Assembly: GCA_028291645.1 (NCBI GenBank)
Contig: JAQGNU010000114.1
Location: 1 to 55,362, forward strand
Length of the DNA: 55,362 nt
Reading direction: 5' to 3'
Source of the DNA: Nevskia sp.
GTDB taxonomy: Bacteria; Pseudomonadota; Gammaproteobacteria; Nevskiales; Nevskiaceae
Shown here one piece after another: positions 25,371 through 33,125 of the stretch (its first letter is position 1; the number at the start of each line of letters is the position of its first letter). A program made the position numbers and the translations under genes. The notes beneath the pieces were generated by a model that was given only the letters and a program-made list of their open reading frames with translations, did not search any database and was not told the DNA's origin.

Positions 25371-25412
25371 AGATTTTAAGTCCCTTGCGTCTACCGATTT
25401 CGCCATTCGGGC
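25370..25412 (-). other. Attachment site: 5' half of the host tRNA-Leu(UAA)
   Basis: From 25412 leftward the minus strand reads as a tRNA-Leu 5' half: acceptor GCCCGAA, D arm GGTAGACGCA, anticodon strand AGGGA, loop CTTAAAA, then TCTG instead of the expected TCCCT. The next bases are AT-rich element DNA. It shares GACTTAAAATCTG with the joined exons of the intron-split tRNA, so the crossover lies in the anticodon loop. The matching 3' half, predicted to begin AAAATCCCTT and to carry TTCGGGC in the acceptor, should lie at the left end of the element outside the window. It cannot make a tRNA by itself. Confidence 0.88.
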
Positions 25413-25871
25413 ATGCGGATCGATTTTGGACTCGGATGGATCTTGCGATCTCCACCGCTTCCGCAAGCGCCGGTGACTCACGACCCGGCCGTCGCCGCTG
25501 CGGATGAATGATACAACGCCGGCGATCTGCATTTCGGCCTCCATACGAATGGCTGCGGGTTTTTAGAGACTGCAGCCATCATGGCGAGGCCGGACTTGAT
25601 CGGCCTTGGGCGACCCCGGCATCCGGAGAAATATGGACGCCGCCGACGCAAAAAAGCGCCCTACAAAACGCCCTACAGAGTCCCGCTTGCAACACGATAT
25701 TGAACCGTTCGTCCCCCGTTGACCCAATTGCTATCGGTGGTGCGTGAGTATCGATCGGCAGTCACTCTTGCTTCGGATTGCGAGCACCTGAGCAGGGCTC
25801 GCAGCGAAGAGGACTCACTGGCAATTATCGTAGCAAGAGCAAATAGAAAACCTAATGAATGGAGTCATGCG
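25413..25871. other. Chromosomal gap beside the attachment site
   Basis: About 460 bases with no convincing gene. It should hold the promoter of the disrupted host tRNA-Leu (reading left) and of the esterase gene (reading right). CGCCCTACA occurs twice near 25660-25677; no function is apparent. Confidence 0.4.
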
Positions 25872-26813
25872 ATGAATTGTTTTTCGACTTTATCTCGAAT
25901 CGTGGCAGCACTGATCATCGGGGCCAGTTGTGCCAACGTCGCCAGCGCGGCGGTGCCGAACAACGTCAGCGGCATCATTCCTTTCGCAGGCACCAGCAGC
26001 TTCAGCGGCACGCTTACCTATCAGGGACTGGTGCGAAATTACATCGCCATTCGTCCAACCAAATCGACATTGACCGGCCCTGCCCCGGCAGTGTTTTTGC
26101 TGCATCCGCGAGATACCGCGAATCTCGCGATGGCCAACATTTCCCTAGCCGGACGGCTGTCTGCCAACTATGGTGCTTGGGTGTTCCTGCCGGCAGCCTA
26201 CAGCGGTCAATGGCATGACGATCCCTCACCCACCGGCTCGCAGTCCACGCTGCCGGACGATGTCGGTTTTCTGTCCGCTTTGATGGATGTTGCTGTCGCA
26301 CAAGATGGTGTCGACGCGCACCGCATTTATGTTGCGGGCTACTCCAACGGCGGCTACATGTCTCAGCGCCTCGGCTGCGAATTGACCAGCAAGGTCGCCG
26401 GCATCGCAGTGATATCGGCCGCGCTGCCGCGCTCGCTCAACAGCAGCTGCCGACCAACTCTGGCGTTGCCGGTGGTATTGATGGCCGGCACCAACGACAT
26501 TGCGGTGCCCTATAACGGCAACTCCACACTGGACTCGGCAGTTCAGACCGCACAGTTCTGGCTCAGCAACAACCGCTGCATCGGCGCGCCTACCACGACC
26601 AACTATGCGCAGGTCAGCGGTGATTCGACTACTGTGAGCCTGTCGCGCTACACCGCCTGCACCGCCGGCAGCGAGGTACGTGTCTATACCATCCAGGGCG
26701 GTGGACACACCTGGCCCGGCAGTGCCTTAACCGCCATTCTGGGACCGGTCACCAAGGCGATCGATGCAACGCTTGAACTTTGGAGTGCGCTTTCGCCTTA
26801 TCACCTGCAGTGA
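25872..26813 (+). CDS. Secreted PHB-depolymerase-like esterase
   Basis: A 313-residue alpha/beta hydrolase with a Sec signal peptide (about 1-26, SRIVAALIIGASCANVASA). The nucleophile elbow GYSNGGYMS, the acid in AGTNDIAVPYNG and the His in GGGHTWPG form the catalytic triad of the PHB depolymerase / LpqC / feruloyl-esterase-like family. It probably cleaves esters of a polymer or aromatic acid outside the cytoplasm. I chose the ATG at 25872, just before the signal peptide; the upstream extension would hide it. Confidence 0.82.
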   Translation: MNCFSTLSRIVAALIIGASCANVASAAVPNNVSGIIPFAGTSSFSGTLTYQGLVRNYIAIRPTKSTLTGPAPAVFLLHPRDTANLAMANISLAGRLSANYGAWVFLPAAYSGQWHDDPSPTGSQSTLPDDVGFLSALMDVAVAQDGVDAHRIYVAGYSNGGYMSQRLGCELTSKVAGIAVISAALPRSLNSSCRPTLALPVVLMAGTNDIAVPYNGNSTLDSAVQTAQFWLSNNRCIGAPTTTNYAQVSGDSTTVSLSRYTACTAGSEVRVYTIQGGGHTWPGSALTAILGPVTKAIDATLELWSALSPYHLQ

Positions 26814-26836
26814 ATGCCAAGAGTTGCGCTGCGCAA

Positions 26837-27151
26837 CTAGCCGGAATGACGTTCTCCGCGCAGTTCGGCTTCGCATTCGCTACGCACGCCGCTCTTCTCT
26901 GCTGCGCATTGATCCTGATGCGTTTGGCAGAAGGTTTCCGCTACGGCAGTGTTTTCCTGGACACAGCGCGCCAGCGAACCGCGTGCTGCCGTTCGAGTGT
27001 GCGTGGTGGTGCTGTGCTTGGTCTTTGTCGGCGCGCTGGCCGAAGTCGTTGCGCCAGTCGAACTCATATCGTCGGTCGCGGCGATCGCACTGCCGCAGAT
27101 GACAAAACTCGCCAGCAGCACGCTGCCGACAAAATGATTCCCGAGCTTCAT
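26837..27151 (-). CDS. Small exported protein of unknown function
   Basis: A 104-residue protein with a signal peptide (MKLGNHFVGSVLLASFVICGS, cut near AIA) and a mature Ser/Thr-rich linker followed by a four-cysteine domain (ARCVQENTAVAETFCQ, DQCAAEKSGVRSECEAEL) that likely forms disulfides. An AGGAG site favours the ATG at 27151. The stop is 23 bases from the end of the convergent esterase gene. Family not recognised. Confidence 0.65.
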   Translation of the reverse strand: MKLGNHFVGSVLLASFVICGSAIAATDDMSSTGATTSASAPTKTKHSTTTHTRTAARGSLARCVQENTAVAETFCQTHQDQCAAEKSGVRSECEAELRGERHSG

Positions 27152-27232
27152 TGGTTCCACTCCTCTGTGATGACACCGAGTTCATCTAGACTTTGACAAG
27201 CTGCTCTCAGTTCCCTGCTCCTTGCGGGTTAC

Positions 27233-27256
27233 AAAAAGCCCACCGCGAGGTGGGCT
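27233..27256 (-). terminator. Terminator of the DUF3309-like gene
   Basis: On the minus strand GAGCCCACC pairs with GGTGGGC and is followed by five T residues, 28 bases after the stop codon. Confidence 0.8.
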
Positions 27257-27283
27257 CGAACTTACGCTATCGAAGGGGCCCTC

Positions 27284-27457
27284 TTACAAGCGAGGACCGC
27301 GCCGTCCGCGCGCGCCATTGAGCAGGTAGATGATCACGATCACGGCGAGCAGCAGCCCGATCGGACCGATGCCCCAACCGGCGCCCAAACCCCAATAAAT
27401 CCCACCACCACCGCCGAACAGCAGCAACAGAATGATCAGAACGATGAGTAAGTCCAT
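27284..27457 (-). CDS. DUF3309-like small membrane protein
   Basis: A 57-residue protein with two hydrophobic segments: MDLLIVLIILLLLFGGGGG and IGPIGLLLAVIVIIYLL, joined by a YWGLGAGWG turn and ended by a basic tail GARGRRG. This pattern fits the DUF3309 family of tiny inner-membrane proteins. An AGGAG-like site precedes the ATG and a terminator follows. It has no known enzymatic role. Confidence 0.75.
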   Translation of the reverse strand: MDLLIVLIILLLLFGGGGGIYWGLGAGWGIGPIGLLLAVIVIIYLLNGARGRRGPRL

Positions 27458-27473
27458 TTTATAGTGCTCCTCA

Positions 27474-27722
27474 CTAGCGCAGCGGTTGCGCGCCTTGCAG
27501 TTTGGAGTCCATAGCTGCGTTTACGTTCAGTTCGACGGCTTGCGGTGCGCGAAACTGACGTGGGTTTCGCAAAAGAAAACAAACTGCAAAGAGAACCGCG
27601 CCACAGGTGATCACGAGACAACTACCCCATACGCCCCAATCGGCTGAATAACTCCAACAAGGGGCGATGCTGATAGCCGCAGCAGCAACAAGAGCCAGCA
27701 CTACTGCAGACGGTCGGTCCAT
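27474..27722 (-). CDS. Possible small membrane protein
   Basis: An 82-residue frame beginning MDRPSAVVLALVAAAAISIAP with two likely membrane helices (about 7-24 and 34-55) and a hydrophilic tail. It lies just upstream of the DUF3309-like gene on the same strand, so both may share a transcript. No family is recognised and the ribosome site is weak. Confidence 0.4.
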   Translation of the reverse strand: MDRPSAVVLALVAAAAISIAPCWSYSADWGVWGSCLVITCGAVLFAVCFLLRNPRQFRAPQAVELNVNAAMDSKLQGAQPLR

Positions 27723-27937
27723 TTGAATTACTTCCCTGAGCAGCGCAGTTGCTGCTAGCAATGCTTAGAGTGATAAAGCCAACGAGTGGTTCCAGCCTCC
27801 CGTCGGCAAGCGTATGCACCTGTTCCTGGTCAAGTTCGAGTACGCCTCCGACTGTAGCTTCAAGCCTATGCGCCGCTTGCATCGGGCTCCAGCGCAGCGC
27901 GTGCTAGTCTCGCCCTCCTTTTAACGTGGACAGCGAA

Positions 27938-28180
27938 ATGAAGCGACGCCTTTTAACCCGGGGCCAACTTGCGGTCGAGATCGAAAAGATGATCAAACAA
28001 TCGACGCGGCCGGGCTCGATCTGCTCCGAGGTGCGCGTCGGCTCAATCGTGGCCATAGCGCCCGACAAGGATGGCTGCAACTGGATGCTTGAAGGCTACA
28101 TCGGCCACTCGAGTTGTGCTGCCGATGTCGAAGAAGCCGCGCAAATAGTGCGTCAGGATTTCAACCTGGCGGCGGCTTGA
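27938..28180 (+). CDS. Hypothetical small protein
   Basis: An 80-residue soluble protein (MKRRLLTRGQLAVEIEKMIK) with an alternating strand-helix pattern and a C-terminal helix VEEAAQIVRQDF. A GTG four codons earlier is possible. It is probably real on composition, but no family is recognised. Confidence 0.5.
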   Translation: MKRRLLTRGQLAVEIEKMIKQSTRPGSICSEVRVGSIVAIAPDKDGCNWMLEGYIGHSSCAADVEEAAQIVRQDFNLAAA

Positions 28181-28337
28181 TCGTTGCGCCCAGCTGTGCC
28201 CGCGCACAAGCTGCGCTGAACAGCAGTCGACGCAAGCCTGAACGCTGAATACCCCGCAGCAGCATCCGCAACTCTGTACCTAGCGAACCAGCCCGCGACA
28301 TTGTGGTCGTACTGCAGAGCAGCGCAGGAGCAATGCG

Positions 28338-28451
28338 ATGAGTGAATCGAAGCCAACGCCGGGCGGTGTAGAGAAAGATCAACCAGACCCTCTCGAAAGT
28401 AGGTCCGGCCAATCCAGCGATCCAAGCCAACTTCGGACTGCTGGCGAGTGA
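28338..28451 (+). CDS. Possible 37-residue peptide coupled to the response regulator
   Basis: A short, hydrophilic, disordered frame beginning MSESKPTPGG after an AGGAG site. Its TGA stop overlaps the GTG of the next gene, which suggests translational coupling. It could be a leader rather than a functional peptide. Confidence 0.4.
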   Translation: MSESKPTPGGVEKDQPDPLESRSGQSSDPSQLRTAGE

Positions 28452-28876
28452 CGCCGGTCGAGCTTGCTCCGATTGCGCCGAACGCGAAGATGACCCCCGC
28501 ATCCGCCAGCAACAAACGGCTTCGAGTGCTGGTCGTCGAAGATTCCGAACAGATCGCGATGTGTGTCGAAGAAGCGCTAATCGATGCTGGTTATGTCGTC
28601 ATCGGCCCGGTGGGACGATTGAAGGCCGCGGTGAGCCTCGCGCAAACCGAAGCTTTGGATGCGGCAGTGGTTGATCTCGATCTGTACGGCGAGTCGTCTT
28701 TACCCGTGCTGGAGGCGCTCAATCAGCGCGCAGTGCCATTTGTGGTGGCGACCGCTTACGACATTCATCAGACCAAACTGCGCTTCAGCAATCGCCCGTG
28801 GTTGTCGAAGCCCTACAGCCTGAACGTCATGCTGACCGAATTGCGCGCGCTCACCGGCGAGCGCATGCCGGATTAG
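28448..28876 (+). CDS. Single-domain response regulator
   Basis: A 142-residue receiver domain without output domain. It has the acidic pair in VLVVEDSEQ, the phosphoacceptor Asp in AAVVDLDLYG, the Thr in VVATAYD and the conserved Lys in LSKPYSL. The GTG start overlaps the upstream peptide stop; an ATG at 28490 is the alternative and would still keep the whole receiver. No histidine kinase is adjacent, so its partner is elsewhere. Confidence 0.8.
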   Translation: MTPVELAPIAPNAKMTPASASNKRLRVLVVEDSEQIAMCVEEALIDAGYVVIGPVGRLKAAVSLAQTEALDAAVVDLDLYGESSLPVLEALNQRAVPFVVATAYDIHQTKLRFSNRPWLSKPYSLNVMLTELRALTGERMPD

Positions 28877-29352
28877 CGACGACGTCCAGCGCGGATGGCG
28901 GCTGTTTGTTCCTGCAGAAATGACGAAGCCCCGTTGCCGGGGCTCCGAGTGCTTTCGGTGACGATGAGCACTAGATCATCGGATTAGGCCGCGAGGGCCT
29001 GATCGTAAACGCTATCGTTCGCAGATAGACTTTTTGCGCGGCTTAGGGCCGTCGCCTGTCCTGCTGTCCACGTTGATTCCTCACCTAGTCGAAGCTATGT
29101 CATCCCCGTCGATGGTGGAGATGGCCGGTACTGCCCCGGCGTCCTAAGCGCATCCTCGCAGCTTCATACAGCAATAATGCATCGGGAAATCCCGACGCAA
29201 CTCTATTATGCGGCAGCATTTGAAAAAAACCAGTGCCGACACCCCAATCGGCTCCATCCCGCAGCGCAGGCCGCAGGTAATGCACAATACTCGGCAGCGG
29301 CAATCGGGCCTGCCTCGAAAATTCGCCTGCCGACTTAAACTCAGGAGCCGGA
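28877..29352. other. Intergenic gap
   Basis: About 475 bases without a credible gene. A GC hairpin at about 28926-28943 (AGCCCC with GGGGCT), 50 bases after the response regulator, may be its weak terminator. The HxlR promoter should lie at the right end. Confidence 0.4.
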
Positions 29353-29739
29353 ATGACTGAAACGACAAAACAAAAAAATGCGATCAATGCTGCGATCGAT
29401 CTATTTCATCGCCGTTATGTTCTTCGCATTCTCTGGGAGCTGCGTGCCGATTCGTTCACGTTCCGGGAACTGCAACAGGCCTGCAACGATATCTCGCCAA
29501 GCACGCTGAACCTGCGTCTCGGCGACCTTCGCGCCGCGAACCTCGTGACCCACGCCAGCGGCGCCGGCTACGCCTTGTCGGATCAGGGACAGGAGTTGCT
29601 GCTTGCTGCAGCTCCGGTGCTCGACTGGGCCGTCGACTGGCATTCCAGCAGCGGCAAGCCGCGCCGTAAGGCGACGGTAAAAGCCAAAGCCCGCTCCGGA
29701 CGTTCGACACCACAGAAGAAAAAACGGCCCGCGCGGTAG
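29353..29739 (+). CDS. HxlR-family winged-helix regulator
   Basis: A 128-residue DNA-binding protein. The winged helix spans about residues 12-95 with RRYVLRILWELRADSFTFRELQQACNDI-type helices and the recognition segment SPSTLNLRLGDLRAANLV. The C-terminal 30 residues are strongly basic (KATVKAKARSGR). It lacks the usual early Cys of redox-sensing HxlR proteins. A CAGGAG site precedes the ATG. It is convergent with aqpZ; target genes are unknown. Confidence 0.75.
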   Translation: MTETTKQKNAINAAIDLFHRRYVLRILWELRADSFTFRELQQACNDISPSTLNLRLGDLRAANLVTHASGAGYALSDQGQELLLAAAPVLDWAVDWHSSSGKPRRKATVKAKARSGRSTPQKKKRPAR

Positions 29740-29809
29740 CGCAGCTTGAAACCTGTGGTACACGGACGGTCGTGGCTTGGTGTGCCACCACGCAACCAGC
29801 TCGGCCAGC

Positions 29810-29846
29810 GTGCCGGTACACGCCAAGGCCCTTGGCGTACCGGCAC
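29810..29846. terminator. Long hairpin between convergent genes
   Basis: GTGCCGGTAC and CGCCAAGG pair with CCTTGGCG and GTACCGGCAC, about 17 bp with a two-base bulge. It separates the convergent HxlR and aqpZ genes and may act as a terminator in either direction, though T runs are weak. Confidence 0.5.
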
Positions 29847-29853
29847 TATCGAA

Positions 29854-30558
29854 TTATTTGCGCGGCGCGCTACCCAACCAGCGATACACGCTGCCGCCAA
29901 CGATCGCGCCGGCGATCGGTGCCAGCCAGAACAGCCATAGCTGTTGCACCGCCCAGCCGCCGGCGATTACGGCAACACCGGTGCTGCGCGCCGGATTTAC
30001 CGAGGTATTGGTCACCGGGATGCTGATCAAATGAATCAGCGTCAAACCCAGTCCGATCGCGATCGGCGCAAATCCAGCGGGTGCTGCGGGCGCAGTCGCG
30101 CCCATGATGATCAGCAAGAACATAAAGGTCATCACTGATTCAGAGATGAGCGCGGCCGTCAACGAATAGCCCTCGGGGGAATGTGCGCCGTAGCCATTCA
30201 ACGCAAACCCGCTACCGATATCGAATCCGGCCTTGCCGCTGGCAATCAGATAAAGAATCGCAGCACCGGCAATACCGCCCGCCACCTGAGCCAGAATGTA
30301 GGGCGCCAGATCCTTGGCCGGAAAGCGGCCACCAGCCCATAAACCGATCGAAACAGCCGGGTTGAGATGGCAGCCCGAGATGTGTCCGATCGCAAAGGCC
30401 ATCGTCAGTACGGTGAGCCCGAATGCCAACGAAACACCCAGAAGTCCGATCCCCACCGAGGGTATGGCCGCTGCCAACACTGCACTGCCGCAACCGCCTA
30501 AAACCAACCACATCGTTCCCAGAAATTCAGCTCCGATCCGCTTCGACATAGGCACCAT
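29854..30558 (-). CDS. aqpZ: Aquaporin Z
   Basis: A 234-residue major intrinsic protein with six membrane helices and the two half-helix NPA motifs in HLNPAVS and SVNPARS. The residues after the second NPA (Arg in NPARS) and the aromatic and His positions fit a water-selective channel such as AqpZ rather than a glycerol facilitator. It should allow fast water flow across the inner membrane. A GGGAG site supports the ATG at 30558. Confidence 0.9.
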   Translation of the reverse strand: MVPMSKRIGAEFLGTMWLVLGGCGSAVLAAAIPSVGIGLLGVSLAFGLTVLTMAFAIGHISGCHLNPAVSIGLWAGGRFPAKDLAPYILAQVAGGIAGAAILYLIASGKAGFDIGSGFALNGYGAHSPEGYSLTAALISESVMTFMFLLIIMGATAPAAPAGFAPIAIGLGLTLIHLISIPVTNTSVNPARSTGVAVIAGGWAVQQLWLFWLAPIAGAIVGGSVYRWLGSAPRK

Positions 30559-30948
30559 AAAGCTCTCCCTTAGATAGTGGCTGCAACATCTTTCTTAAGC
30601 CATACGCATGGCCGCCCACAGCCAGCGCCTTTATCGGCATTGCTTTTTGTTCTGGGCTTTTGATGGCTCGGCCGTGCGCATCTTAAACCACAGCCTGAGC
30701 ACCCGCGCAAGAAAACCAGACGGATTGGCGCGTACTTAAATCAATGCCGCTTAATTGAACCTGCGCGTGACAGGCGAGCATCGTTTGGAATCGAAGTGTT
30801 GACGCTCGGATAAGCACACAAAAGGATCAGGGCGGGGTCGGAACCCCGAGCGCCTACAGTGCCGCACACTTTACCCGCCGCTGTGTGCAGCAGCAACGAT
30901 ATCGCTGACCACGGCACGAGAGTGCCGCGATCAGCGATTGACGACTAC
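30559..30948. other. Intergenic gap
   Basis: About 390 bases with no credible gene. A short hairpin GGGGTCGGAACCCC lies near 30835-30848. The aqpZ promoter should be at its left end. Confidence 0.35.
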
Positions 30949-31131
30949 CTACTGTCGATCGTGCTGGTGCTGTTGATTCTGCGGCGACGACTCGCCCGTG
31001 TGCGAGCCCTGCTGCCGCGGATCCGACCGATCATCGTCTTGCCGCTGCTGGTTGCTGCCGGGTTGTCCGGCCGGTCGCATCTGGTCCTGGTTCGGGGCTT
31101 TGGATTTGCCGCCCTGCGGTTTCTTTTGCAT
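30949..31131 (-). CDS. Small, very hydrophilic protein
   Basis: A 60-residue Gln-, Asp- and Ser-rich protein beginning MQKKPQGGKSKAPNQDQ with no hydrophobic core, so it is probably disordered. A GGAGG site lies just before the ATG at 31131. It resembles short stress-related proteins in composition only. Confidence 0.5.
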   Translation of the reverse strand: MQKKPQGGKSKAPNQDQMRPAGQPGSNQQRQDDDRSDPRQQGSHTGESSPQNQQHQHDRQ

Positions 31132-31374
31132 TGCTTCCTCCATTGCTTAGGCACGTGTAACAGCCGATATTTTGCGGCTGTACACAATAGAACCCGGACC
31201 GCGGCGGGAAGTTCAGACGTACAGGATCAGCGGTCAATGGCAGCCCTTATTTGAGAAAGTCCTGCCGTTGATCTGCTCGAACGTCGAGCGGCTTGCTTAG
31301 CTGGCAGAAAACGCTTAAACCAAGCAGAGCTTCGTTTCACACGGTGAAAACAATGAGGATTCTGGAGGTGGACG

Positions 31375-31545
31375 ATGAACGACAAGAAAACCGAACGCGA
31401 GATCGACGAAACGCTGAAGGCGACTTTTCCATCGAGCGATCCGGCGCCCTGGGGCGGTGCCGATCGCAGTGCACAACCGGTGCAACAGGCTTGCGACAAA
31501 GCGAAACGAAGACCGCCCAAGCTGGGCGAGGACGAACGCTGCTGA
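31375..31545 (+). CDS. Small protein with a FPSSDP motif
   Basis: A 56-residue protein, MNDKKTEREIDETLKATFPS then SDPAPW. The IDETLKxTFPxSDPPxW pattern recurs in many short proteobacterial proteins of unknown role. A GGAGG site about 7 bases before the ATG supports it. It is probably a soluble cytoplasmic protein. The C-terminus is basic. Confidence 0.65.
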   Translation: MNDKKTEREIDETLKATFPSSDPAPWGGADRSAQPVQQACDKAKRRPPKLGEDERC

Positions 31546-31645
31546 GGCAGCGCTCATTCACATTTAACCGAGCGCCCGCCCCGACTTGCCGCATGCTACA
31601 ACGGTATTGAGCCTGCAGCGGCCGCCATGATCTTCGTGCGACTAT

Positions 31646-31843
31646 CTAATGCTGCCTGCGCTTGGTCTGCATCGCGGACAACTTTTTCGCTCGTGGCTTG
31701 GCCGCTGCGCGACCGGCCTGCGTCTCGCCCAGTGGCGTCCGCTTGTTCTTCAGCGAAAGGAAAAAAGCCTCCGCTTCCTCGCGCGACTTGAAACTGTAGT
31801 TCGCCGTATCGGTCTGCACCGTGGTGTCGATGAGTCGGGCCAT
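31646..31843 (-). CDS. Small hypothetical protein
   Basis: A 65-residue protein with an N-terminal beta segment (DTTVQTDTANYSF), a helix (SREEAEAFFLSLKNK) and a basic tail. AGGAGG precedes the ATG at a good distance. No family is recognised; it may share a transcript with ybhN upstream. Confidence 0.6.
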   Translation of the reverse strand: MARLIDTTVQTDTANYSFKSREEAEAFFLSLKNKRTPLGETQAGRAAAKPRAKKLSAMQTKRRQH

Positions 31844-31880
31844 GAGCGATCCTCCTGTCTGCGGATGTCAAAGATCGACC

Positions 31881-32894
31881 CTAGGACTGCGTAATCGTTC
31901 GCGCAGAATCCTGTACCCGGGATTTTGACGTGGCCGCATCCGCGGCGTCCGCCAGATCGGGCAAGCCAATGCGCCGGGCGCGCGCTTCCAGTCCGAGATA
32001 GAGAAAAAATGCAAGGACCAGCGGTCCCAGATAGTAGATTCCGCGATAAGCCAGAATCGCAGCAAGCAGTTCGTGATGCGGCATCCGACTGCCCAGCAGG
32101 CTGATAAAAACGGCTTCAGTCACGCCGAGCCCTGCCGGAATATGCGTCGCTGCGCCGGCGATGCTGCTGAGCAGGAACACTGCGAGCACCGTCGGATAGT
32201 CCACCCGCCCTTCGAACAGCACGAATAGCACGCTGCCGATCAGCAGCCAGTTCAGCGACGACAGGCCGATCTGCGCCAATGCAGTCGTCGCGGAGGGCAG
32301 ATTCAATTCGGTCTTGCGTATCGTCCAGCTGCGTCGCTTCGAAAATGCACACAGCGCGACGTACCCGCAGATCGTGATCAACAACATCGCTCCACAGACC
32401 TGCAAGCCGAGCGTGCCGAGATCCCAATGTGCCGGCAACTGTACAAAACGCAGCAGGAAGGCGACGCCGGCCACCAGGAAATAGCCTGACCAATTGGTCA
32501 CCAGACTGAGCCCAACGATGCGACCGATCAACTCCGGCTGTACGCCGAAACGTGAATAGAGCCGATAGCGGAAGCCGATACTGCCGATCAGCGAGCCGAG
32601 ATTCAGGTTGAATGCGTAGCTGACAAATGCGATCTGCATCGACAGCAGACGCGGAATCGCCTTGCCGGTGTAGGCGCGCGCGAACAAGTCGACGCAGGCG
32701 TAAACCAGATAGCTGGCCAGCGCAGCAGCGGCGGCGAGCGCAATGGTCGACGGCTCGAAGTGGCGCAGCGACTGCAGCACCTTGCCCCAATCGATGGCAC
32801 GCGCACGCATATACAGCAGCACCGCAACCGCCACAAAAAAAATAGCAATGGCGAGCCGGCGCAAAATCCGCCCGTAATGATGTTTTAGTTGCAT
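31881..32894 (-). CDS. ybhN: YbhN-like flippase-domain membrane protein
   Basis: A 337-residue integral membrane protein of the lysylphosphatidylglycerol-synthase transmembrane (UPF0104) family, with about eight helices, a conserved NLNLGSLIGSIGFRYRLYSR region and IPAGLGVTEAVFISLL near the end. The catalytic aminoacyl transferase domain of MprF is absent. In E. coli ybhN is next to ybhP and clsB; here it is divergent from them. A role in lipid transport or flipping is likely. Confidence 0.78.
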   Translation of the reverse strand: MQLKHHYGRILRRLAIAIFFVAVAVLLYMRARAIDWGKVLQSLRHFEPSTIALAAAAALASYLVYACVDLFARAYTGKAIPRLLSMQIAFVSYAFNLNLGSLIGSIGFRYRLYSRFGVQPELIGRIVGLSLVTNWSGYFLVAGVAFLLRFVQLPAHWDLGTLGLQVCGAMLLITICGYVALCAFSKRRSWTIRKTELNLPSATTALAQIGLSSLNWLLIGSVLFVLFEGRVDYPTVLAVFLLSSIAGAATHIPAGLGVTEAVFISLLGSRMPHHELLAAILAYRGIYYLGPLVLAFFLYLGLEARARRIGLPDLADAADAATSKSRVQDSARTITQS

Positions 32895-33125
32895 GCCTGA
32901 TTGGGAGTTGTCACAAGTTCTTCAGACCCCCGGCGGCAGGAAAAGGTTGCGAAACCTGCTGCTGCAGTCGCCGATTGCAGCAATGGCAAGGGTCGGCGAT
33001 GGAACTCAAAGCCCGAAAATCGCTCTGTACTGAACGCGCGGTGCGCGACTAGAGCTTGCGTGCAGATATCGAGTACAAGACGCAGCCCCATGCGCTGAAC
33101 GATGAACATTCAATAACAGACCACA

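Larger units (their letters stand above)
1..25381. mobile_element. Right part of an integrative and conjugative element
   Basis: The segment combines a VirB11-type ATPase, a VirD4/TraG coupling protein, an ArdC antirestriction protein, a ParB-like protein, a defence operon and, at its right edge, a tyrosine recombinase beside a half tRNA gene. The right boundary lies in the anticodon-loop sequence of that half tRNA at about 25372-25382, because host tRNA sequence runs up to it and AT-rich non-tRNA sequence follows. The left boundary and the rest of the mating-pair genes are outside the window. The VirB11 relation and the absence of TrbB-like neighbours suggest a VirB-type type IV secretion system. 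Confidence 0.88.

Noticed and set aside
25370-25412. A second functional tRNA-Leu gene
   Set aside because: Only the 5' half is present; the anticodon stem does not close and AT-rich sequence follows, so it is an attachment remnant.
28153-28515. Minus-strand frame in the gap before the response regulator
   Set aside because: Overlaps the receiver-gene start and has a Ser/Arg-rich composition with no family signal.
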